Source of the DNA: a bacterium
Lineage (GTDB): Bacteria > Ratteibacteria > UBA8468 > B48-G9 > DTJG01
Length of the DNA stretch: 19,770 nucleotides
Direction: 5' to 3'
Assembly: GCA_026418655.1 (NCBI GenBank)
Contig: JAOAAW010000058.1
Coordinates: 1-19,770, forward strand
The translations under genes were made by a program, and so were the position numbers. The notes under the pieces were generated by a model. It saw only the letters and a program-made list of their open reading frames with translations, did not search any database and was not told where the DNA came from. Position 1 is the stretch's first letter. Each line of letters opens with the position of its first letter. Shown here piece after piece: positions 1-7,460 of the stretch.

Positions 1-1086
1 GAATATTACAAAGCAGATGACCTTTCAATTGCCGGACCAAATTACATTATTAAGGATGGGAATGTCCAGATCAATCCCACTGGTGGGGCAAAAAAAGATG
101 ACACTGTGAAGGTTGAATATTATTACCCAATTTATCTTGAAAACCCCTGGGCGCTTGATGTGGACGATTCAGGAAACCTTTATGTTCTCTACAAATGGCA
201 AACAAAATCAATGACATATCCTGCAACAACCCTTGTCAAAATCAGTCCTGATGGTACGAAAATTATTGAAGATTTTGGAGTTGGTGGAAAGATTGGCCCA
301 TTTACAGGCCATGCCAGCCAGGTTCTGGTAAATGAAAAAGAAGGGAAAATTTATATTGCTGGCTCTCACGACAGTGGACATTCAATTGGTGTTTTTTCAA
401 TGAGAACAGGTGCTTTGCTTTATACCATCGGCGGCTGGTTTGACGGTGGAAAAAGTCCAAAAACAACAGCATTTATCAGTGGAATATCATTGGGTCCAGA
501 GAGTAAGATTTATATCCGCGGATTTTCCGCCTATGACAGAACAAAAGAAAAAGGTGAAGGATTTTTATACAGGGAAAATCCGATAGTAAAACGCCATTCA
601 GGGTATCCTCCACTTCTTGATAATTACTGGGGTCCTTCTATGGAAATGAGTCAGCAACCTGATTGTTTTTATGCCAGTTCCTATCAATCTGATGTCGCAA
701 AAATAAAAGATACAGGCAGCACTTTTGTGGAACTCTATCACATTTATGTCAATGGCAGTCCTCTGGGAATGAGTTTTGATAGCAGAACAGGATTATTATT
801 TGCTGCATTAAGGACTGCCAGGGGTGAAATTACAGTACTTCACGATACAGGTATTTCTCTGAATGAAATGTGGCGATTAAAAGATGATGAACTTGGCACA
901 ACCCACTCAGTGAAACTTAAGGGTGATTATCTTTATGTTGTTGAAGACGGAATAGCGCCGGTAAACAGAACACTTCAGGCAATGGAAAAAGCAAAAATAG
1001 AGCCGGTTGGCAAAAACAGGATAAGCAGATACAAAATCAATCTTGAGTATGAAAAAGAAATCTGCAAAATCTCTGTGAAAAAATAA
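1..1086 (+). CDS. NHL-like beta-propeller protein, 5'-truncated by window edge
   Basis: The reading frame is open from base 1, so the gene starts outside the window. A GTG at 106 is the first visible start-like codon but is unlikely to be the true start, because the codons before it read as ordinary protein (EYYKADDLSIAGPNY...). About 361 codons are visible. I count roughly six repeating blade-like units with hydrophobic strands and turn motifs such as DVDDSGNLYVL, VNEKEGKIYIAG, LGPESKIYIRG, FDSRTGLLFAA and LKGDYLYVVED, each followed by a second strand pair. This is typical of NHL/SMP-30-type six-bladed propellers, which are often secreted binding or lyase/lactonase-like proteins in this kind of organism. 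No catalytic residue can be assigned. It is the only plus-strand gene and converges on the FAD oxidoreductase, so it belongs to a different transcription unit. The missing N-terminus may carry a signal peptide or further domains. The propeller fold is likely; function is unknown. Confidence 0.75.
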   Translation, partial: EYYKADDLSIAGPNYIIKDGNVQINPTGGAKKDDTVKVEYYYPIYLENPWALDVDDSGNLYVLYKWQTKSMTYPATTLVKISPDGTKIIEDFGVGGKIGPFTGHASQVLVNEKEGKIYIAGSHDSGHSIGVFSMRTGALLYTIGGWFDGGKSPKTTAFISGISLGPESKIYIRGFSAYDRTKEKGEGFLYRENPIVKRHSGYPPLLDNYWGPSMEMSQQPDCFYASSYQSDVAKIKDTGSTFVELYHIYVNGSPLGMSFDSRTGLLFAALRTARGEITVLHDTGISLNEMWRLKDDELGTTHSVKLKGDYLYVVEDGIAPVNRTLQAMEKAKIEPVGKNRISRYKINLEYEKEICKISVKK

Positions 1087-1259
1087 CCATTATGGTAGCG
1101 TGAGAGCGAGAATTTGCTCCTGAATTACTGTGAGAGACATTAAATTTAAAATTTAATGGAGTTATCTTCAAAAGCCGGATTATCGTCGAAGTGAGGCCAA
1201 TAAACAATTCGAAATTAAATTTGAGGGCACATATCCAAAATTTTGAAACTCAAATCATA
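1087..1259. other. Convergent intergenic region
   Basis: This gap of 173 bp separates the plus-strand propeller gene from the end of the minus-strand directon. It holds no credible ORF. It contains small inverted repeats (a 6-bp stem with one G-U pair and a GAAT loop at 1104-1119, an AT-only palindrome at 1138-1158, and ATTTGAG/CTCAAAT arms at 1219-1225 and 1249-1255). None is a textbook GC-rich stem followed by a T-run, so transcription end signals are likely here but not proven. Confidence 0.6.
1138..1158. repeat. AT-rich perfect palindrome between convergent genes
   Basis: The arms CATTAAATTT (1138-1147) and AAATTTAATG (1149-1158) are exact reverse complements around a single A at 1148. 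As DNA it is a near-continuous two-fold symmetric site; as RNA it would form only a weak A-U stem. Its place between two convergent stop codons suggests a role in bidirectional termination, or simply an AT-rich chance palindrome. Confidence 0.5.
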
Positions 1260-2588
1260 TTATAGACTCATTCCTGCGTCTCTCAGTTGAAATTTCAGTT
1301 TTTGTACTGGAATTTTTCGTGGAACACATTTTTCTTTCACCGCGATTGCTGCAGCTGTTCCAATTGCTTCACCAATTGGCATACACACAACCATCACCCT
1401 TGTTGAACCTAAAGCCCGATAGTCAGCAGAAATACATCTTCCACCAACAAGAATTCCCTCTATTTCCTTGGGTAGAAAACATCTATAAGGAATCTCATAG
1501 TGAGTACCTTCTTTGAGATACTCATGCCCAAAGTCCTTTCCTTCAGGGTCATGGACATCTATTGAACTACAGGCAGGTACCACTCCATCCTCAAAATGTC
1601 TTGCTGAAAGGACATCTTCTCCTGTTAGAAGGTAATCCCCTGTAATCCTTCTTGTTTCCCTGATTCCAACCTGACAGGCAACCCTATCTAAATAGCAATT
1701 TTCAAAACCTCTCATATACTTTCGCAAGAAATTGATAAGCTGGTCAACCTGTCTTCTGGATTCTATCTCAGCCCTGGTCAGGTCATCAACATTACAGCCA
1801 TTGATATTCAACACATTCGTTGCATTGAGAAAAAAGAATGAATTTTTTGGATCCTGTGGTTGTCCCCGCTTTAGCACTCTTCCCCAGGAAAAAAATCTTT
1901 CTGTGGGTATTGTCCATTCGCCCTTTTCTTTTGCTCGGGCTATCAATTGTTTATTTTGAAAATAAGTCTCAGGAGTGATTTTTGTAGCATCAACATTTCC
2001 GACAATAATCTCAAGGGACACGGGCTGGAGTATATTTTCTCTTCTGTGTCCCATCTGATATTTTGCGCCTGCCCTTGCGGCAATGTCTCCATCCCCGGTT
2101 GTATCTATCACAACCTTTCCAAAAATTGCCTGCCTTCCTGACTTACTTTCTGTAATGACCCCTTTTACAATATTTTCTTCAACTATTGGTTCACAGGCAA
2201 GCGTATGAAACATAATCTCACAACCGGATTCAACAAGCATCTCCAGAGATACCATTATCATACTTTCAGGGTCAAAAACCATACTATGGGTTTTCTCATC
2301 TTTCATTATCGCACCACCAAATTTTTCAAGCCTGTGAAGAAATTCATGAGTTATTCCACCAACAATTACCTGTTTTCCGTCATAAATTGAACCAAACTCA
2401 ACCATCATCCCTGCAGTGGCAGTGCCTCCGGGAAATCCGTATCTTTCAATTAAAAGGGTCCTAACACCGCATCTCGCTGATGCCACAGCTGCAACAAATC
2501 CAGAAGGTCCACCACCGCAAACTATAACATCGTATTTATCTTTCACAGGAATTTTTCTCTCTTTCTCATACATGTATTGAACAGCCAT
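1260..2588 (-). CDS. FAD-dependent oxidoreductase (PF12831-type)
   Basis: A 442-residue flavoprotein with no signal peptide, so cytoplasmic. A Rossmann dinucleotide-binding motif is at about residues 20-30 (VIVCGGGPSG), with the ribose-binding acidic end of beta-2 at E48 (LLIERYGFPGG). Further family marks are IDTTGDGDIAARAG (about 161-174), GIRETRRITGDY (about 307-318) and the C-terminal FAD segment GGRCISADYR (381-390) followed by GEAIGTAAAIA (405-415). This set is characteristic of the FAD_oxidored (PF12831) family, which is common beside glycosidases in Planctomycetes and Lentisphaerae but whose substrates are mostly unknown. The start is supported by an AAAGGAGG ribosome binding site six bases upstream. 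It is the last gene of the directon, 20 bp after the membrane protein. Oxidation of an imported sugar or sugar-derived compound is an inference from context only. The fold and cofactor are secure, the reaction is not. Confidence 0.92.
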   Translation of the reverse strand: MAVQYMYEKERKIPVKDKYDVIVCGGGPSGFVAAVASARCGVRTLLIERYGFPGGTATAGMMVEFGSIYDGKQVIVGGITHEFLHRLEKFGGAIMKDEKTHSMVFDPESMIMVSLEMLVESGCEIMFHTLACEPIVEENIVKGVITESKSGRQAIFGKVVIDTTGDGDIAARAGAKYQMGHRRENILQPVSLEIIVGNVDATKITPETYFQNKQLIARAKEKGEWTIPTERFFSWGRVLKRGQPQDPKNSFFFLNATNVLNINGCNVDDLTRAEIESRRQVDQLINFLRKYMRGFENCYLDRVACQVGIRETRRITGDYLLTGEDVLSARHFEDGVVPACSSIDVHDPEGKDFGHEYLKEGTHYEIPYRCFLPKEIEGILVGGRCISADYRALGSTRVMVVCMPIGEAIGTAAAIAVKEKCVPRKIPVQKLKFQLRDAGMSL

Positions 2589-2594
2589 CTAAAA

Positions 2595-2602
2595 CCTCCT
2601 TT
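2595..2602 (-). promoter_or_regulatory. Strong Shine-Dalgarno of the FAD oxidoreductase
   Basis: The minus strand reads AAAGGAGG, separated by six bases from the ATG at 2588. It fixes the start and is among the strongest ribosome binding sites in the window, lying in the 20-bp gap after the membrane-protein stop codon. Confidence 0.8.
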
Positions 2603-2608
2603 GAAAAA

Positions 2609-4516
2609 TTACAACCAGAAGATGATAATATTTTCATCTGTAATATTTCCAATGAAAAACCATATTCCTCCTGCCACAAATTGTCCGAGAATAAAACCCA
2701 GAAACAAAGGAATGGACTTTTCATAAACCTTGTGACCTCCATATTTAAGCAACAGTGATTTTACAAGCCACGCCACAAAAACACTGAACCAGATCTGTTT
2801 TGTAAGCCATATTGCAGCAACAACAAGCCCGAGTGGGTGGATGGGCCACCATAAAAATTTCTGCATCATCAGGGTAAATGTGAACATCAATCCTGCACCA
2901 GCAAGGGTTATCCAGTTCCCTGCAACAAATGGTCCTTTAGGGTTTGATATATGATCTGAAATATAATTGAAGCTATCCTGAATATCCGGGACAAAAACAA
3001 GGTTCAATTTTCCATGGTTATAACCAGTGTAAATATCAAAAATCACCTCTGCCAGGAATGCTGAAATAACAGCAGCAAGCATTCCGATGATGATAATCCG
3101 AGACTTTTTCTTGAAATGGATTCCATATACCTTCAGTGTATGAGCAGCTGAGGTAATAAACATAGAACGTGTATCAGCAGCATAGGTGTAACTGGTACCA
3201 AATACCGTAAGCCCAGAAGGATCAAAGGCAGAACTTCCGAAGCCAGAAATGAGAGCGGTAAAGGAAGAAATCGGTGTTTTTGTTTCAGCCAATCCCCCTT
3301 CTACAACAACCCTTGTTATGCCGATAAAAAGGATAAACGTGGTCAGAAGGAAAAGTATGCCTGCCCAGAAACTCAACCCTGCCAATCGTAACCATACCAC
3401 AAGGAAACCAAATCCAATAACAAATCCCCAAGCTACAAATCTTGGTGAAAGGATATCTTCAAAATCAGATTCAACATTTCTGACCATTGAAACGAAAAAT
3501 CTTTTCAAATCGTGTCTTGCTCTCCATAAGCTCAATATAACCAGCATGATTAAGGCACCTGTCTGAAGATGAGAAAACAACGGTCCGCCACAGACGAAAC
3601 TATAAACATCCATTGATTCTGTCATGCTATAACCGGTGATATTCATTACTCCCTGTATCATTGTAAAAACAAGGCACAAAAACCATATACTGAAGCTGAG
3701 GTTCAGGTTAATCAGATATGAAAAACCAATCATGATAAAACTTATCCTGAAAATCAAAGGAATTGTTTCTCTGAATAGCATTATCTGTGGTGCCTTATAA
3801 ACAGATATGGACTGTGGAACCATCGGAAAATAGTAGTGTAGTCCATTCAAGCTTCCCAATATAAAAACAACTGTAAAACCAAACCAGAATAGTTTATTCT
3901 TGAAAATTGGTGGAACAGGAGAGGATAAAGAACAATTCATCATCTCAACAGGAAGTCGTACAAGGGGATAAATTAAAGATTCCCTTTTTTCCCATTGTTT
4001 TCTGAGCATCAGCATTATACAAAGCATCACAAACGAAAAAACCAGAAAAAATGTCAGCCAGGATATAATTGGTAAAATCCATACATCCCAGGGGATCGGT
4101 GTACCTTTTGGTTTGCCTTCAAAATATAGTTTAATTGCCTCATTATCCAGTGGCGCAAACCAGGCTTTCAGATGCGGAACTATAGTCTCTGCCCATCTAT
4201 TCTGGGGATCAGCAAAATAGATTGGAGCACCGAGATAAGAAATTAAGTAATTGGCATAACCCATTACTGTGGCTGAAGCACAAACCATCATTCCATAAAG
4301 TAAAACAAGCTCCTGTCTGTTCAACATCCATGATTTTCTTATCTTCCACAAAATCCAGTTGAATGGAAATGTAACGATAAACAAGAAAAATAGAGCGCCA
4401 CCTGTTGAAAAGTCAGAACTTATACGCACGCCAATCCAGCCTATGCCGGCACACAGCAGTATTCCCAAAACAAAAACCCACAATCTCATTCTCATCTCTA
4501 TCGTTTCCATATTCAC
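2609..4516 (-). CDS. Polytopic membrane protein, DUF6785/DUF6784-like, possible OPT-like transporter
   Basis: A 635-residue integral membrane protein with about 13-14 hydrophobic segments, for example near residues 11-30, 40-57, 70-92, 145-171, 209-225, 252-290, 316-330, 360-380, 383-404, 473-495, 535-555, 560-590 and 601-622. Recognisable conserved stretches are QWEKRESLIYPLVRLP (174-189), TRVVVEGG (401-408), WWPIHPLGL (555-563) and a C-terminal KYGG...IPLFLGFILG (591-611). I match these to the uncharacterised DUF6785/DUF6784 families, which resemble oligopeptide-transporter (OPT) proteins in their final helices. The transporter role is inferred from topology and position among catabolic enzymes. 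The annotated GTG start at 4516 overlaps the preceding stop (GTGA), but an ATG six bases further in (4510) is an equal candidate; no strong ribosome binding site decides between them. It is the only membrane carrier candidate in the directon. Confidence 0.8.
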   Translation of the reverse strand: MNMETIEMRMRLWVFVLGILLCAGIGWIGVRISSDFSTGGALFFLFIVTFPFNWILWKIRKSWMLNRQELVLLYGMMVCASATVMGYANYLISYLGAPIYFADPQNRWAETIVPHLKAWFAPLDNEAIKLYFEGKPKGTPIPWDVWILPIISWLTFFLVFSFVMLCIMLMLRKQWEKRESLIYPLVRLPVEMMNCSLSSPVPPIFKNKLFWFGFTVVFILGSLNGLHYYFPMVPQSISVYKAPQIMLFRETIPLIFRISFIMIGFSYLINLNLSFSIWFLCLVFTMIQGVMNITGYSMTESMDVYSFVCGGPLFSHLQTGALIMLVILSLWRARHDLKRFFVSMVRNVESDFEDILSPRFVAWGFVIGFGFLVVWLRLAGLSFWAGILFLLTTFILFIGITRVVVEGGLAETKTPISSFTALISGFGSSAFDPSGLTVFGTSYTYAADTRSMFITSAAHTLKVYGIHFKKKSRIIIIGMLAAVISAFLAEVIFDIYTGYNHGKLNLVFVPDIQDSFNYISDHISNPKGPFVAGNWITLAGAGLMFTFTLMMQKFLWWPIHPLGLVVAAIWLTKQIWFSVFVAWLVKSLLLKYGGHKVYEKSIPLFLGFILGQFVAGGIWFFIGNITDENIIIFWL

Positions 4517-5442
4517 ACACTCAAATATCTTATGGGGTTTTCAGTGAAAATCTTCTCTATTTCATGAATCTTCAAACCCCTCTCCAAGAGTTTTACCACG
4601 ACTGTCTCAAAAATGTAGGTATAAGGCTGGTGAAAATAAGGTACAAGTTTTTTATCCATCGCAAAAAAAGCAAAATCCTGCGATATCATAATCTGTCTGA
4701 GATATCCCTTTCTAACAAGGTAAACAATCTGAGCAATTATTACATCTTCAGGAACAATATCTTCTCGTCCCTTTGATTCTTTCATTTCCCTGCCAAAATT
4801 GGTAAAAACAAGATAAAATCCTTTTTCTGCTGCATGTTTTATGTCAAGCCAGCTACAGGCTTCAACATGAGCAAGGGCTACTTTTTCCCTTGGAATTTTT
4901 TGTTTGAGGAAAAAATCTGTTATTGTCTTGAGCCCTGGATAGCTATGCACCTGGACAGGAACGTCTGTTTTTTTACATACTTTTGTTGCCGCATGGAATA
5001 TCTTTTTTTCATCCCTTGTTAGGGTCATTGAACCACTCGCAATTTTTATAACACCCGGCTTAATTTCTGTACCATCCATTCCTTTCTCAATTTCTTGCTG
5101 AAGGTATTCCTCTATCTCACATTCTTCCATTTTTCTAACAAAATGTGGCAGGTATTTATCTGTATAAAAACCTGTTGCTGCAACAATATGTATACCTGTT
5201 TTTTCAGAAAACTCCTTATACAAGTAAGGATATCTTGAATACCCAATGGTTTGATCAACAACAAGGTTACATCCATATTTTTTAAGTTCCATAAAAATAT
5301 CTGGAACTTTCTTTCTTATCAGTGAGAAATAAACTGGATTAATAGCAGATTTTTTTTGATAATGAACAAGTGTATGTTCATGAACAAGAACCTTTTTTAC
5401 CTCCGATGGTCTAATAGGTCCGCGCACTGTTTGTATTTTCAT
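4513..5442 (-). CDS. Phosphotriesterase-family metal-dependent hydrolase (possible lactonase)
   Basis: A 309-residue cytoplasmic TIM-barrel enzyme of the amidohydrolase superfamily, close to the usual length of the phosphotriesterase-like family. The expected binuclear metal ligands are all visible: the HEH motif (H21, H23) after the first strand, a lysine in GVIKIASG (K133, the carboxylated bridging lysine of the family), H166 in VQVHSYPG, H192 in ALAHVEACS and D256 in MISQDFAF. The C-terminal ENPIRYLSV matches the family ending (NP near the end). Characterised relatives are phosphotriesterases, lactonases and aryl or acyl esterases. Lactone hydrolysis is a reasonable guess because an FAD oxidoreductase is two genes downstream. 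The ATG start overlaps the stop of the preceding glycosidase-like gene by 4 bp (ATGA), and its own stop overlaps the next start by 4 bp, so translation is probably coupled. Family very likely, substrate unknown. Confidence 0.9.
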   Translation of the reverse strand: MKIQTVRGPIRPSEVKKVLVHEHTLVHYQKKSAINPVYFSLIRKKVPDIFMELKKYGCNLVVDQTIGYSRYPYLYKEFSEKTGIHIVAATGFYTDKYLPHFVRKMEECEIEEYLQQEIEKGMDGTEIKPGVIKIASGSMTLTRDEKKIFHAATKVCKKTDVPVQVHSYPGLKTITDFFLKQKIPREKVALAHVEACSWLDIKHAAEKGFYLVFTNFGREMKESKGREDIVPEDVIIAQIVYLVRKGYLRQIMISQDFAFFAMDKKLVPYFHQPYTYIFETVVVKLLERGLKIHEIEKIFTENPIRYLSV

Positions 5443-7445
5443 TGTATTATTCTTTTGATTTCTATAACTTTCACATTATCAGGAGGAATTTCCAGATTCA
5501 AAAAAAGAAGGCCTCCTTTCAATCGTGGTTCTGATAATTCTTCTGGTTCAAGTAAACTTTTTACCATGATTCTGGTCATTTCCGTGCGTAAAGGAATTTT
5601 TAATTCAATCTTTTGAAGTGCATCTCCTTTGTTTAGTAATGTGAAATATACCTTTCCTTTTTTTGATAAATCACCATATCTTTCAATTCCGATATCAGGC
5701 GAAGAAACCTTTGCCTCGGTTATTGGTTCCCAGCCTGCCGCTGAAATTTTCTTTATCACAGGAATGTACTTTTTGAAAAGGTTTCTGTACCTATCATGTA
5801 TCTCTGGTTTCTGCCAGAATCCTCCGCCAAAAAATGAAGGGAAAAAACCATAAAATGTCGCAATCTTAAAGTATTTTTCAGCTTCTTCTAAAAAATCCTC
5901 TGTGAGGTCCTTTTCTTCAACAAGTATAAGCAACAGGTAAATCTTTTGATATAACCAGCTTCTCACAAAACAAAGCCACTGGTGGTGTTTTCCCTGCCAG
6001 ATTTTTTCTGCTCCAGCTGGACCCCAATCAAGTTTTATCTCTGTACCACTGATATCAACAAGGTGATTATAGAAACCCTGTCTTCTCATTGAGCCATTGC
6101 ACATCACAAGATATCCCTTTTGGTGGATCCAATCACTGATATATTTCAAGAAGGCATAATTTGAGTAATGGTTCATTAAACCAATTTTTAATGTTTTTGC
6201 ATCATAAACCGCAGGACAGGATGAATATGGAAAGTGCTGCCTGCGAAAATTTAAAGCACTGACATTAAGATAATTTTCTGCATAATCCGGAGAACCGTCA
6301 ATGTAAATACCTTCAGGTCTATCTTTTCTTCCTTTGAAAAATGAGGCATAATATTCAAATGCAAGCTGGGCTCGGTTTTGTGTATATTTTTTAGTTCCAG
6401 ATATCTCTGGCTCCATGGAGTTAATAAAAACCACTCCGTGACACCATGGTTCTTTCATAGGTTTGCAGACATATTTTCCTTTGTCGTCAAAGATACCTGA
6501 AACAATGGTTGCAGAAGCAACCTTCTGTTCAGGAAGATTTGCTGCCACTGCAATTCCTTTACCATTTTTTGCATTTTTCTTCAAAACTTTTATAGATTTT
6601 TCATATGATGGTTTTTCGTCAGACATTTTTTGCCAGTAGGTCCATGGCTCATGATAAACAAAAGAATAAACCTTATGCTTTCTATCAACTGAAAATGGAT
6701 TTCTTGGACCCTCGTGAAATGCAATACCAAAATCCGAGGGTTTTTTTATCCATCTAATATCCGCAAAAGGAAGCCATATTCCCTGTTTTTTGGTTCTTTT
6801 TTTGAAAAATTGAGGGTAGATAGAATAATATTTTTTCAGTGCAGACCTGAACCCCCATTCAGGAGAAATCTGATAAACAATAAAACAAAAATCAGCAATA
6901 CCAGGGTATTTCTTTATTTCAGGCGTTAAACCAAAATCATAGGTGATTTGCAAAAATTTCTTTGTGGCACTGATTTTAAAGTACCGCGGGTTATCTGCAG
7001 GGCATGCAATGCATACTCCGTTTTTCCTGCTGGTAACACAGCCCCAATAATATCTGGAATATGCGCCTGTCAATCCCACCCCTATATCGTCTGTATTTTC
7101 ATATTCCTTGTTATTTTCTATTTTCCGGAAATTATTCACATCATCCCACCAGAACCAACCATCTTTTTCAAGAGAAATACAGAATCTGAGTGATACAGGT
7201 CTATCCTTTCCAGATGTGTCCTTGATCTCTCCTTTCACCTCAATGTGAGATTTTTTTTGTTTTAACATTCCATTTAATACAATTTCTGGCATGCCAGATA
7301 TCCCTGAAAAAACAATCATCCTTTCTTTCTTTTGAAAATCTAAAGAAAAAGGAATGAAGTCCTTTCCCTTTATTACATCACAAAAATATGCAAATGACTT
7401 ACACTCAATATTCAAGAAAAACCCGTCCAGGGTCTCTATTTCCAT
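5439..7445 (-). CDS. Cytoplasmic TIM-barrel glycosidase-like protein
   Basis: A 668-residue protein without signal peptide or membrane segment. The layout resembles large glycoside hydrolases: an N-terminal beta-sandwich-like part (about 1-215), a central barrel-like part (about 220-570) and a short C-terminal beta domain (about 585-665). In the centre, PEGIYIDGSPDYAENY (about 377-392) looks like a strand-4 catalytic strand with D383 as a candidate nucleophile, and DISGTEIKLDWGPAGAE (about 464-480) could carry the acid/base. The string YSNYAFLKYISDWIHQKGY followed by VMCNG is typical of sugar-processing barrels (DUF6259-like, GH36/GH101-like). No established GH family can be assigned with certainty. 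The ATG lies 15 bp after the stop of the 1222-residue secreted glycosidase, with a weak AGAAG ribosome binding site, and its TGA overlaps the next ATG. Intracellular cleavage of an imported glycoside is an inference. Confidence 0.65.
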   Translation of the reverse strand: MEIETLDGFFLNIECKSFAYFCDVIKGKDFIPFSLDFQKKERMIVFSGISGMPEIVLNGMLKQKKSHIEVKGEIKDTSGKDRPVSLRFCISLEKDGWFWWDDVNNFRKIENNKEYENTDDIGVGLTGAYSRYYWGCVTSRKNGVCIACPADNPRYFKISATKKFLQITYDFGLTPEIKKYPGIADFCFIVYQISPEWGFRSALKKYYSIYPQFFKKRTKKQGIWLPFADIRWIKKPSDFGIAFHEGPRNPFSVDRKHKVYSFVYHEPWTYWQKMSDEKPSYEKSIKVLKKNAKNGKGIAVAANLPEQKVASATIVSGIFDDKGKYVCKPMKEPWCHGVVFINSMEPEISGTKKYTQNRAQLAFEYYASFFKGRKDRPEGIYIDGSPDYAENYLNVSALNFRRQHFPYSSCPAVYDAKTLKIGLMNHYSNYAFLKYISDWIHQKGYLVMCNGSMRRQGFYNHLVDISGTEIKLDWGPAGAEKIWQGKHHQWLCFVRSWLYQKIYLLLILVEEKDLTEDFLEEAEKYFKIATFYGFFPSFFGGGFWQKPEIHDRYRNLFKKYIPVIKKISAAGWEPITEAKVSSPDIGIERYGDLSKKGKVYFTLLNKGDALQKIELKIPLRTEMTRIMVKSLLEPEELSEPRLKGGLLFLNLEIPPDNVKVIEIKRIIQ

Positions 7446-7460
7446 TAACTATCTTCTCTT

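Noticed and set aside
106..1086. GTG at 106 as the start of the propeller gene
   Set aside because: The frame is open to base 1 with protein-like codons and the GTG has no ribosome binding site; the gene is better treated as truncated by the window edge.
1104..1119. Hairpin GAGCGA-GAAT-TTGCTC as rho-independent terminator of the propeller gene
   Set aside because: The stem is only six pairs with one G-U and no T-run follows.
3249..3566. Plus-strand ORF of 105 codons
   Set aside because: It lies wholly antisense to the membrane-protein gene, has low-complexity Asn/Thr/Lys-rich content and no family resemblance.
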